Shown: positions 20,700-29,266 of the stretch, piece after piece
Layout of the letters: each line of letters starts with the position of its first letter
Position numbering within the stretch: the stretch's first letter is position 1
Assembly (NCBI GenBank): GCA_029378245.1
Contig: JARKIF010000322.1
Span: 1 to 29,266, forward strand
DNA length: 29,266 bases
Reading direction: 5' to 3'
Origin: Roridomyces roridus
Lineage: Eukaryota; Basidiomycota; Agaricomycetes; Agaricales; Mycenaceae
The notes under the pieces: generated by a model
Databases searched by the model: none
What the model was told of the DNA's origin: nothing
What the model saw: the letters and a program-made list of their open reading frames with translations, nothing else
Translations under genes and position numbers: made by a program

Positions 20700-21125
20700 T
20701 ACAGAGCCCGAAGGCAATCAAGGACCTCGAGGTGCGGCCGGGGAAGTGAGCTGAATTCCTGCAACTCGATCTTTTGGACCGTGTTTCGGCTCAAGAAGGC
20801 CGCGCAGGAGTTTGCAAGGTGCGTCGTTGACTCGTCGTGCGCCGTTCCTTTGTGCTTCCATTGCTGAATTTGGGAACACAGGTAAGAAATCAGGGGTATC
20901 CGTACGGGCAGAGTAAGCTTGTGTGTCGTTCTCTCTTCTCCGACCGTGGATACTGAATTGTTGAACGGCGCAGGGAAATATCCTCGTGCGCAACAAGTTG
21001 GCTCGCAGGTATGCTGGCCAGGGTATCGTCTGAGAGAGATCGAGACGATTCGTCTCGATCTCTCTTAACCGCTGAATCTGTGTCCGGAGCTCGCGCGGCA
21101 CGAGAGGAACCCGGGTAAGATGGGG
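20700..21125 (+). pseudogene. Rearranged SDR pseudogene related to paralogue 2
   Basis: The order of homologous pieces is gcaatcaaggacctcgaggtgc (the KDIEV exon), then aactcgatcttttggacc, then gaaggccgcgcaggagtttgcaagg. The EEFMR intron follows, and the sequence then jumps directly to ggggtatccgtacgggcagagtaag, the active-site YGQSK segment. The next exon ncatcctcgtgcgcaacaag and the RTELARHE segment follow. A stop (TGA) replaces the codon after the GK of TGKRAEF, and the microexon, the following exon and most of the GPFYF exon are deleted. Its introns still match those of paralogue 2, so the duplication is fairly recent. A 33-bp palindrome interrupts the ISIALNPGN region. There is no ATG exon. 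It cannot make an enzyme. Confidence 0.85.
21033..21065. repeat. 33-bp palindrome inside the SDR pseudogene
   Basis: The arms 21033-21048 and 21050-21065 are exact 16-bp reverse complements around a single T. The right arm (tcgtctcgatctctct) corresponds to the coding sequence tcgtctccatctccct of the intact copies, so the left arm is an inverted copy of it. Confidence 0.9.
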
Positions 21126-21378
21126 ATTTTTTTTCCTCACTGACTACTTATTCGAGGAAAGGACACTGCATCAAAGGTTCGGTGATCCGGGATCGATCGA
21201 ATTCCCAAATAGGGTAATTTGATATGATCGCCGCCGGATTCTAATTCGTACGACGTTGACGATCTAGAACTTCCAGATGATTAAGCATACCGCGTCGGCG
21301 AAGTGAGTCATGAACATTACGCATCGGCTGCCGGCTGAACAACATCAGATGACGTTTCGGCCGCCGGCGATCTCGCCT

Positions 21379-21383
21379 TATAA
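21379..21383 (+). promoter_or_regulatory. TATA-like box of SDR gene 3
   Basis: TATAA within ccttataagg lies 44 bp upstream of the ATG at 21427. This is closer than in the two other SDR genes, so the leader must be short. Confidence 0.4.
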
Positions 21384-21426
21384 GGTACGTCTTGTGTGCT
21401 CAATTTTGAAGATTGATAGATCCTCC

Positions 21427-22845
21427 ATGGGCGCCAATTCATCCTCCCTCCTCCGCCAATTCATCCCTCCCAAAGCGAAATGGTCCGTGGATGAGATCCC
21501 TGACCTCACCGGGCAGGTACGGTATAAATAATTCTGCTACTTATCGGTTGAGTTCAGTCCATTTCGCAGGTCATGCTAGTTACTGGAGGGAACAGCGGAA
21601 TCGGGAGGGAGACGGTCAAGGTGCGCCGTGACTTCGTTTGTCTTGCATTCCAAATTGAACTGGCGATTCTGCGACAGGTTCTCTTGCAGCACAACGCCAA
21701 AATTTACATCGCCGGCCGGAGCGAGTCCAAGTGCATGGAGGTCATCAAGTCTCTCGAGGCGGAGACTGGGAGGAGAGCCGAGTTTCTTCAGCTTGATATT
21801 TCAGACTTGTCTTCGGTCAAGACGGCTGCGGAGGAGTTTGCGAGGCGAGAGAGCAAGTTGAATGTCCTGTTCAACAATGCGTGAGTTCGGCAGTTCTTTC
21901 AACGTGCTTTTCATTACCGAACGATCTTCAGCGGCGTCATGGTATGATGATGCATTTTACATTTGGCTTCCATCTCATCAGCCCTCAGTGGCCACCCGCT
22001 GATATGCTCACCGCACAAAAAATCGACCTCGCATTTGGAACGAACACGTTGGGTGCGTCGTTCATGCATACTCCCATCCTCGTCCAATTTATTCGCTTGA
22101 CCCTACCCAGGTCCCTTCTATTTCACCAAACTCCTCCTCCCAACTCTCATCGCAACGGCGGCGTCCACCGGCACCAAGGTTCGCATCATCAACACCGCAT
22201 CTATCGCCGGACAGATGCATCCCCAAGCCGACGGCATCAACTACAACACTCTTCTCGATGGACCGGCTCGGCGGAAGAAGGACAAGGTGTACATTTATGG
22301 GCAGAGCAAACTCGTGCGTGCACCCTGTTTCTTTCTTTCCTTCCTTTCGACACTCAAAACAACCACACAAAATTAGGGCAACATCATCGTCAGCAACGAG
22401 CTTGCGAGGCGCTACGCCGATCAGGGTATCGTCTCCATCTCCCTCAACCCCGGGAATCTGCGCAGCGAGCTAGCAAGGCACGAGACAAACCCTATTGTGC
22501 ACTGGATTGTCTACGTACGTTTACATTCCTTTTCTTTTCTTTTCCTTCTGACCGCATTCTGAATTCGTTGATTGCAGTGGGTGGTATCATACCCCGTTCC
22601 ACTCGGTGCACTCACCCAACTGTGGGCGGGTACCATGAAGGCGGCTGAAGGGCTTAATGGCGGGGTCAGTCTTTCTCTCTCTCTTCTCTCTTTTTGAATA
22701 AATGCTGAAGTGCCACTCGGTTTAGTATTTGCTTCCCTGGGCACGTGTCGGCGCTATGCCCCCCGCTGCTGCCGACCCTGCAGCAGGCAAGGCGCTCTGG
22801 ACGTGGTTGGAGGAGCAGGTGGAGCGATTCGAGGCGGGGAATTAA
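21427..22845 (+). CDS. Short-chain dehydrogenase/reductase, paralogue 3 (9 exons)
   Basis: Exons are 21427-21516, 21570-21620, 21678-21880, 21932-21941, 21989-22052, 22111-22313, 22377-22514, 22578-22664 and 22726-22845. They total 966 nt and encode 321 residues. The SDR core is complete: TGGNSGIG from Thr35, NNAG at 113-116, Ser170 in NTASIAG, and YGQSK with Tyr202 and Lys206. The C-terminal end [16 protein letters not shown] is the same as in paralogue 2. It lacks the intron that interrupts EEF(N/M)R in paralogues 1 and 2, its third exon being a seamless 203 nt. Two extra residues sit in the N-terminal region (SSSLLRQF) and one before WVVSYPVPLG. It lies downstream of the pseudogene and convergent with the GPCR-like gene. 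An NAD(P)-linked oxidoreductase is certain by motif; the substrate is unknown. Confidence 0.9.
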
Positions 22846-23799
22846 TTGAGGTGTGGTGCACTGCAGCTGGGATTCTATGTAATCTAATAGATCTTTTAAT
22901 CTTGGCCTGTTTGTGTCGGCGAGAAGTGGGCTGCATGCCAGGTTGTTACACTTTCAAGTTGAACATCGGTCTGTTAACAGATCAAAAGGGAACAGTAGAC
23001 TATAATGACCCCAACCCAAGTCGAACGGGCCCGGGCGCGAGATTCCGAGCATTGACTATCTACCCAAGTATGTATTGGCTGGCACTGTGAGTTGCGATCC
23101 ACTGTCAGACTGTCGCAACATAAATTCTCACATCAGGCACTGGCGGTAGTCTCCCCTCATGTGAATTCCATCTTGGCTAATGTCCACCCACGGATCATAT
23201 GTAGTGTAGGACCGCATTTATTTGAGCCAAATTTGAACCGGAAAGTGCCGGCTGTTCTCACACCAATTTCAGTGCATTGAGTCATTGCGAGGATCTTCAC
23301 GTAGAAACGATCTATCTCTGGACCGCCAAATGAAACAATGATCCACATCATTAGCGCGAATGCCTCCGAGAAAGAAGGTCTGCATGGATCTCCGAGTCGG
23401 AGTCCAGAAGCTGGCGGAAACAAATGAGCGTGGTCACGAGTCGCAGACCAACCGCCACACGATAAAGACAAAGACCAGATATGATAAAGAGCGTCTACGA
23501 ATAATCCCGTACAATTACAGATAAATCCTAGGTATCTAGGTATCCTCGCCCTCTCCCGGACGTACACCGTACAAAATTGAATAGTACACGCTGCGGCTGC
23601 CTTTACCCAGAATTGTTGGATAGATAAACAGACGCCATCCTACACCGACACCGACACACAACTGAATTACTCCGTGGCGCTGCGCCACTCGAATGGGAAT
23701 TGAATATTGAATTCCTGGGTGGCACAGCGTTGCGTCGAGGTGAATGTTACTGTATATAACCGAATATATGGTTCGTGAGAGCGGGAGTGGGGGTGGGTG
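22846..23799. other. Intergenic region with T-arm-like motif
   Basis: About 950 bp lie between convergent genes. At 23001-23035 the minus strand carries CCCG-TTCGACT-TGGG followed by GGGTCATTATA, a tRNA T-arm look-alike without the rest of a cloverleaf. A related end (TATAATGACCC, plus strand) recurs at 27715. No coding region was seen. Confidence 0.4.
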
Positions 23800-25957
23800 T
23801 TACCGACGCCACGGCCAAATTTGTCTCTGGACGTCGGAGAGCGGTGCTTCATTCGGCGTGGCGTCAGCTTATCATGGTATTCGATACGATGATAAATACG
23901 CACCGAATATAAAAACAGGCGCCCAGCCAGCGAGGAGGAGCGCAACGTGTTGGGTGCCGATGGCGGCGGGTGTGGGGGTGGCGAGGTCTACGAGGGGGGT
24001 TATGGCGGAGAGAAAGTGGATGGCTATAATAGCGCTGTGCAATATTCAGTCAAATGTGAGCTAGGCGGTCCAGTCACTGGACGTACAATTGAAATATCAA
24101 GAGACTTCGAATGAGAGACGGGAGTTCAGGGGGTTTGCGGTGTTGTGGAGTCGCTGGGGTTGGGCCTGCATTCACGGTTGGTCATTCAAGAAATAAAACG
24201 GAGCAGTGTGAGAAAAACTTACTCTTGCTTATATCCGAGCCAGCCACCATATCATATTCATCTTCTTCCTCCTCATCCTCGTCATCCCAGTAGTCGTCGT
24301 CCTCGTGCCATTTAAATAATACTCAGTGCCCTCGCTCGAAGCCAACGCATTCCTCAACTCAAGCGCAATTTGGGCGATCGAAATTCGATCGCTGTTATGC
24401 ACGGATCGTCCGTTCCCGTTCGTACTGCGCGTGGTACCGCTGGGCGTATCACTGGGAGTGGGAGCCAACGACCGAAGCGGCGTCGTCATCTCTGCGTCCT
24501 CCACCGCGTCACGATCCCGAGTGGTGGCGGCGGTGAGGAGGAACCGCGGCGGCGTCATCTTGGACTTGGACTTGACGACCACCTCAATCTCGGCAAACGC
24601 AACGCTCGACACCGTATCGAACGAATCCTCTGAATCGTGCGAGTGGTGGCCATGGCCCGAGGAGGCCGTGACGTACCTCGAGGACGCCCCGTCCCAAGGA
24701 CGCGACCGGGGAGGGAGGGACAAATGGGAGGTGGAAGCTCCTGATCCTCTCGTGTCGCAGCGTAGGGTTGATAGGCTGTCTCCGTACCTCCTTGCTCATC
24801 CGAACTCGCGAAGATGGTGTGGGGGAGGGCGCTGTTATTGCGTACGGAGTGGGGGGCGTCGAACCCGAACTAGGAGGCTTGAGCGATGGCCGGGATTTCC
24901 GGCGCTGAGGAAGGGCAGTAAAGTTGTCTGCTAGTTCGTCAAAGTTGATTGAACGGCGGGCGCGTCGGATATGTCGGTGAGTTCGCCAGACGCGGTAGGT
25001 GGAGATTATAGAGAGGCATAAGGAGGGAATCGTGACGAGGAAAGGCGGTCCAGCGAATCCAAGGAATCTGATCCTACATGCCGTACGGTGAGGACAAACT
25101 GAATCTACAGTCCGGAGGAGGACGCACCACGCTGGTTGACAATACACGCGAACCCATCGAAGGGCTGAAAGTATCGAAATAATTACAACGGTGACGTGAA
25201 CGGCGGAAGCAAGGAGAGGGTAGAGCAGCATGGGCAGGAGGTAGTAATATTGCCAGGGGTTAACACGCTTGCATGCGGGTCGGTAATCAACTCAATGAAG
25301 CAGCGACGAGCACGAATCACGGGCATCGCTACCCACTGTTTGGGTTTCGCGACCGGTACATGAATAAGTCAGGTGGTTATGGCGGCGAGGAGTCCGACGC
25401 CAGAAACGTAGCGAACCGGTGACGAAGACTTGGGCTGAATGAAGTGGAGCCGCCAGACATTGGGGGTAGAAGGCCAATGACGCAACTGAGACAAAAGGCT
25501 TTGGGCATCTTCGCCGGATCAGCCTCCCAGATTAGACCTGCGCGGCAGGAGGTCTCGGAAATTGGCAAGTATCGCGAGAGGTAGCCGACGCACCGAGACA
25601 AAATACACCACGAGCGCAGTGATTCCTACAGCGTACACGAGTGGGGCCCAGTAGCAGTGAATCGCCCGTGCCAGCGGCAGGAGGACTGCCCAGCAGCCAA
25701 TCAAGCCTGGAGCATCTTTTAGACGCGCAGGAAGCCAAGTCACAGGCGGGAGTACACGCACCTGATAGCGATTAGAACGAACAAGACGAGCTTGACGCCG
25801 AAGGCCAGCATGCAGAGCAGGGCGGGGGGCGGAGGCCCTACGGGTATGTAGTGGAAGCTAACAATGATGTGGGTGCTTCCACGAATCCGACGCTGCCGGA
25901 ATCACGGCGCGTGAGAGAGGCCACGGAATCAATGTCCCTGGAAGGAGGTAAGGCCAT
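23800..25957 (-). CDS. Seven-helix GPCR-like protein, frame apparently disrupted
   Basis: Hydrophobic segments in coding order are ALLCMLAFGVKLVLFVLIAI, then CYWAPLVYAVGITALVVYF, then a third helix near 25390-25470 spread over frames. They continue LLPMLLYPLLASAVHVTV, FLGFAGPPFLVTIPSLCLSI, FQFAIIAIHFLSAITPLVDL and QHVALLLAGWAPVFIFG. That is the order of a 7-TM receptor. WEADPAKMPKAFC before helix 3 and RVWRTHRHIRRARRS after helix 5 are GPCR-like loops. A cytoplasmic loop of over 200 residues between helices 5 and 6 is Ser- and Asp-rich. The 3' exons join well: 24847-25128 region with an intron at 25074-25127, then 24790 downward, 24087-24165, 23904-24034 and 23800-23846, ending PLSDVQRQIWPWRR. 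Frame breaks remain near 25870, between helices 1 and 2, in helix 3 and at 24310-24316. The likely start MALPPSRDIDS is at 25957. It is a pseudogene, a badly sequenced gene, or has introns I missed. Confidence 0.55.
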
Positions 25958-26239
25958 GAGGCTAATCGACTAATTGAAATGGAAAGTACTTTAAAATGCT
26001 ATTTATTCGAGGTGTGCAATGCCTTCAAAGTGGCAAGACGAGGCATGCAGGAATCCGCTGAGACTCAGCAATCCGGAAACGAAGGCCCTGGTGCCTTTTT
26101 TCGTCCATGGGAGGGGATCTGCTGAGATGGTCAGATGATGCGCTGTAACGGCCGCGTTGATTCCCCCGTACACGAAGCTCGGTTAGATTAGGCGATTCTT
26201 GCCCACGAGTTCGGATGCACTGATATGATGCGGCACGGG

Positions 26240-26290
26240 GGAAAAAGGGTGGTCGCGGGTACATCATGTACCCGCGAACACCCTTTTTCC
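26240..26290. repeat. 24-bp hairpin with 3-nt loop
   Basis: Arms 26240-26263 and 26267-26290 pair at 23 of 24 positions around tca. The only mismatch is 26252 against 26278. The core reads cgcgggtaca and its complement, and the outer part is ggaaaaagggtg. It lies about 280 bp upstream of the GPCR-like start and is not part of any gene seen. Confidence 0.85.
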
Positions 26291-28052
26291 ATCGGCGCGA
26301 ATGCAGTTGACTGGGTCAGTGATGCTGCAAGGGTTAATAGTGTGATTACATGTGCCTCGTCTTGAATCTCTGGCTGTATAATGATAGAAAAAAGAAGTAA
26401 CCGGGTCCTCGCAATATCCCCAAATGTACTTACATACAGCGGCTCGGATGGTTCTCACTTTCTCATTTACATAGCGCGCAAAGAATCACGCGGTAACCTA
26501 GGTGGTAGAGACGAGAGGTTTGAGAGAAATTGAAATGCCCGAGAACTCCGACCATGCTGCTCCGCTTGCAGTGTAGTCCGCCGTTCGTGGTCGTGGTACA
26601 GAAAGAGTGTCAGTGATCGACCATCAATGATCGGCCAAATTCTATGCTGGCTCTTCGTACACCCCAGTCCAGGCTTGCGTTGTGCAGCAAACGGGCACCC
26701 AAGTTTCTTCGAGTGTGTATCACTCTGCTGGTGCTCTCGGGCTCTTTACCAAGCCAACCAATCTGCTCAAGGCCGCCACCATCTTGCGGATACCGAGTGT
26801 CCCCAAAAAGGGTTAGTCCAGAAGCCACTGCATGCAATGATCTTCTGAATATCTTCAGCGTCAAAGTCTCAGAGATCCCCGCTCTTGCCCGTTCATGACT
26901 AATGCGTGTATCCATTGTCCCTACTTCTCCTCGTGGGGGCCTCGGATGGGTGATGTGCAGTAACACTCCCTCTCGATGGACACGCAAAAAGTGCTCTGGT
27001 CCAAGGGCGTTAAGCCGCCGCGGTAGGTGGTCTACTCCGGGATACGCATCTATCAGGCATCGCGCCACTGTTGATCATAATCCAGCTAATATACGTCGAT
27101 TGCAGCCCGGTGCCGGTTCGATCTACGTCGTTCGATTGAAGAATAGCCTTCCAGTGAGTACTTACTTCTTATTTCAGGGTGCGTGAACTTCCAAGGCTAC
27201 TGGTGGATGTTTATCAACCATGCAAGCGACATTGAACGAATCTGAAAGATGATATGATACTGAGCAAACCGTCAGCCACAACAACAATCTACCTGCGTGG
27301 TTCCAGGCCACAAGTCAAATACCCCCGACAGTTTCCCGACAGAGGAGTCGTAATACCGCATGGATGACACCATGGCAGTCGGATAGATAGAAGTCTTCGA
27401 ATTCTGTTCCATCATCCATGTAGAATTGTAAATGTAACGGGCGGATTGATGCATGCACAGAAGACCTTCGAGTTAATCAAACCAAAAAGAGTTCATTCTG
27501 CTTGTTCAAAGGCTCCGGTCGGCATTGTTAGGAGAATGGGGAAAGGCCGCCTTTTTATGCAAGTTTGCCCATGCCGCAACGATGCCGAGGCTGCGAACTC
27601 ACTAATGGCCGCCGGTGAGACGGCACTGTGACTGCCGGGCTGTTGTTGAATATCCGTGAGAGGGACAAGTATCGTCCATGTCAGGAGGCGTTGTAGAAAC
27701 CGCCGATAGTGGCATATAATGACCCGAACTCCGATGCGGCTCGCTGTGATAAGGAATTCAAAGGCACGATTTTTTGCAAAACAGACCGTCTTTGGCTGGG
27801 GCTTAAAGCCCATGATGTCAACGTCCAACATTCAATGTTCAACTCCATAAGCCCGGAACCAGGCCTAATCAATGATCAACACCGGCCATCAGGTTACCAC
27901 GCCAGCGCACACACCACCGCAATAGCGGCATCGTGATCGAAACTCGGAATCCCGGCGAACATCCGGCATGTGGAAAGCGCCACCAAGTCCGAGGGATAAA
28001 AACTTGTTTCTATTCGATTGAAAAGAAAAGGCCCGAGCTCAAACTCAGTGCA

Positions 28053-28072
28053 TAGCCCCGGATCGAACGGAG
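28053..28072 (-). repeat. T-arm-like B box
   Basis: Minus strand TCCG-TTCGATC-CGGG forms a T arm with a standard 7-nt loop. No acceptor partner (TGCATAG) is found upstream, so no tRNA is called. A T-rich stretch follows on that strand. Confidence 0.35.
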
Positions 28073-28102
28073 GCCCGTGCGTGTTGATTCACCGACAGAT
28101 AC

Positions 28103-28129
28103 GAATGATTCACTCTGAATGATTCACTC
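28103..28129. repeat. Tandem GAATGATTCACTC repeat
   Basis: GAATGATTCACTC occurs at 28103-28115 and 28117-28129, one base apart. Each contains TGATTCA, close to the Gcn4/AP-1 site. Confidence 0.6.
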
Positions 28130-28569
28130 ATGTACGGTTGTCTGGCATCATCTGAGTTTCATGGGTGATCGTGGGCCGGCAATGGAGTTCCAAAGAAGCA
28201 CCCCCTCCCGGCGAATTTGGAGCACAGATCCACATCGCCTTCGCGTTCCCTTGAATAATAATAATAGAGCCGAACCTTGTAACCAGGCATATGCGCTCTA
28301 TATATGAAAGAATGTGAGTCGGAGGTATCCAATCGGCAAGCGATCCACGCCCGCTCTCAATGGTCATGCGACGGCAATTTCGCTTGCTGGACTTCGTACC
28401 TAGGTACATACTTCTCGCGGAAGTGAATCTGCAGCGGCGTTACTTTTCTGGGGGGCCTTTGGCGGAATTCCGAATCTGCTTGAGTACTTGTAGCCGACCA
28501 CAGCAAGCCGAGGGAAATATAATACCTCGCTAAGCGCTTGAACACAAAAAATCGCGCCGAGCTCATGCA

Positions 28570-28590
28570 ATTAAACCAACCCGGCTCGAA
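28570..28590 (-). repeat. T-arm-like B box
   Basis: Minus strand CCCG-TTCGAGC-CGGG is a perfect 4-bp stem with a 7-nt T loop, followed by TTGGTTTAATT. No other tRNA arm is found. Confidence 0.35.
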
Positions 28591-28959
28591 CGGGAATCCG
28601 TTGGCGATGAACATCAACGTAGTTCGCTGCTGGCCGCCTGTGGGTAGTGAATTTGAGCTGCGTACTTTCACACCAAAAAAGCTGCAGAACAAACGGGGCA
28701 ATGGCTGCGGTGAAATCGACCGGTACCGCACGTTGCGATTAAGCTGAGAGAAAAAGATTCAGACCACGAATTGTATATCTAGTCGAATCGAAACATCTGC
28801 TTGCTTGACGCCTTTGTACCGGGGACGAGTTGACATGGACACATCCGTTGAACTCTCTCGAAATTGCAACAAAGAAAACACCATTTGATTCACAACAAAA
28901 GACATCCGAGTCGAGAAAAAAAAAGCCGCATAATAATATCTACTCAACGGCGCGGATCC

Positions 28960-29266
28960 TTACGTGAAGGTCGCGAAGTCGCAGCCTGGAAAGGAGTGTG
29001 TGGTTAGCCTGGAAATGTAAAGAAGAGGTTTCGAGGACTTACCAGTGCCGTCGTCGTCGCAGTCGCCGTCAGTAAGAGGCTTTGGACACTGTTGAATGTA
29101 ACATCAGCAGGCAATCCACGGCAAAGAGAGTCGGACGCACATGTTGGGAACGGTCAACGCGGCACCCGGAGCAGTAGCGAGGTTGGGGAACGCCGTGCTC
29201 GCACAAGCCTGCTCATATCGGAGTGCGTCAAACCAGGGGAACACCGAGCGGGCGTTGGCACAGCCA
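28960..29266 (-). CDS. 3' end of a Cys- and Asp-rich protein, cut by window edge
   Basis: Only the C-terminal part lies in the window. Exon-like pieces are 29141-29266 (GCANARSVFPWFDALRYEQA, then CASTAFPNLATAPG), 29043-29088 (CPKPLTDGDCDDDGTG) and 28960-28985 (CDFATFT, then stop), with introns at 29089-29140 and 28986-29042. The last junction is clean and in frame. The upstream one leaves two bases (AT) before the CPK exon and so is off by one in the frame I prefer. The donor may lie elsewhere or the frame is shifted. Paired Cys residues and the lack of Lys suggest a secreted protein, perhaps a hydrolase or oxidase tail. I do not recognise the family. Confidence 0.45.

Larger units (their letters stand above)
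25958..28959. other. 3-kb gene-poor region
   Basis: No gene can be supported. Open frames here change without splice signals. A plus-strand stretch at about 26650-26815 (VYHSAGALGLFTKPTNLLKA in one frame) looks slightly protein-like but ends at once. The region holds a long hairpin (26240-26290), two T-arm-like motifs on the minus strand (about 28055-28072 and 28570-28585) and a short tandem repeat at 28103-28129. Confidence 0.4.

Noticed and set aside
26610..27068. 152-codon open frame on the minus strand
   Set aside because: No recognisable motif; equally long frames run on the other strand and the composition is not protein-like.
28053..28135. Possible tRNA around the T-arm at 28062
   Set aside because: The required 5' strand TGCATAG is missing upstream, and the D and anticodon arms do not fold.
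1..29266. CRISPR array, operon or bacterial mobile system
   Set aside because: No regularly spaced repeats; introns, TATA boxes and a nuclear-type tRNA intron show a eukaryotic genome.

Overview
The window comes from a filamentous fungus, most probably an Agaricomycete (mushroom-forming basidiomycete). Genes are cut by many short GT-AG introns, mostly 45-70 nt, and there is no operon-like spacing. A nuclear-type tRNA-Gln carries an intron at the canonical position. One gene is a secreted glyoxal-oxidase-type copper radical oxidase, typical of wood and litter decayers. All calls rest on reading the sequence; no database search was possible.

Left part (1-8132). An F-box gene runs leftward (24-1462). 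A long divergent gap separates it from a TATA-driven rightward gene for a 245-residue protein I do not recognise (2688-3807), built from eight exons including one of 7 nt. After a gene-poor stretch come a tRNA-Gln(CUG) (5996-6093, minus) and a 273-bp MITE with perfect 18-bp inverted ends flanked by TA (6203-6475). Next is an intronless family-16-type SAM methyltransferase (6778-7929), with a broken piece of an SDR gene in its 3' flank (7972-8132).

Middle (8133-15342). A pair of inverted repeats about 1.2 kb apart encloses a gene-poor segment. Two intact tandem paralogues of a short-chain dehydrogenase/reductase follow (9991-11465 and 11787-13239). They converge on a MYND zinc-finger gene on the minus strand (13579-15342).

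Right part (15343-29266). A tRNA-like and hairpin composite and a stretch of unresolved exon-like pieces lead to the glyoxal oxidase gene (18222-20249). Its radical-copper ligands are all present. Behind it lie a rearranged SDR pseudogene (about 20700-21125) carrying a 33-bp palindrome and a third intact SDR (21427-22845). A leftward seven-helix, GPCR-like gene with apparent frame breaks fills 23800-25957. The remaining 3 kb is almost empty apart from a strong hairpin. A minus-strand Cys- and Asp-rich gene is cut by the right edge.

The dominant theme is one SDR family: three intact genes, one rearranged pseudogene and one fragment within 15 kb. The intact genes code for near-identical layouts but have 11, 10 and 9 exons. 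The adjacent glyoxal oxidase makes H2O2 from small aldehydes, and a link with aldehyde/alcohol-handling reductases is possible but is only inference.
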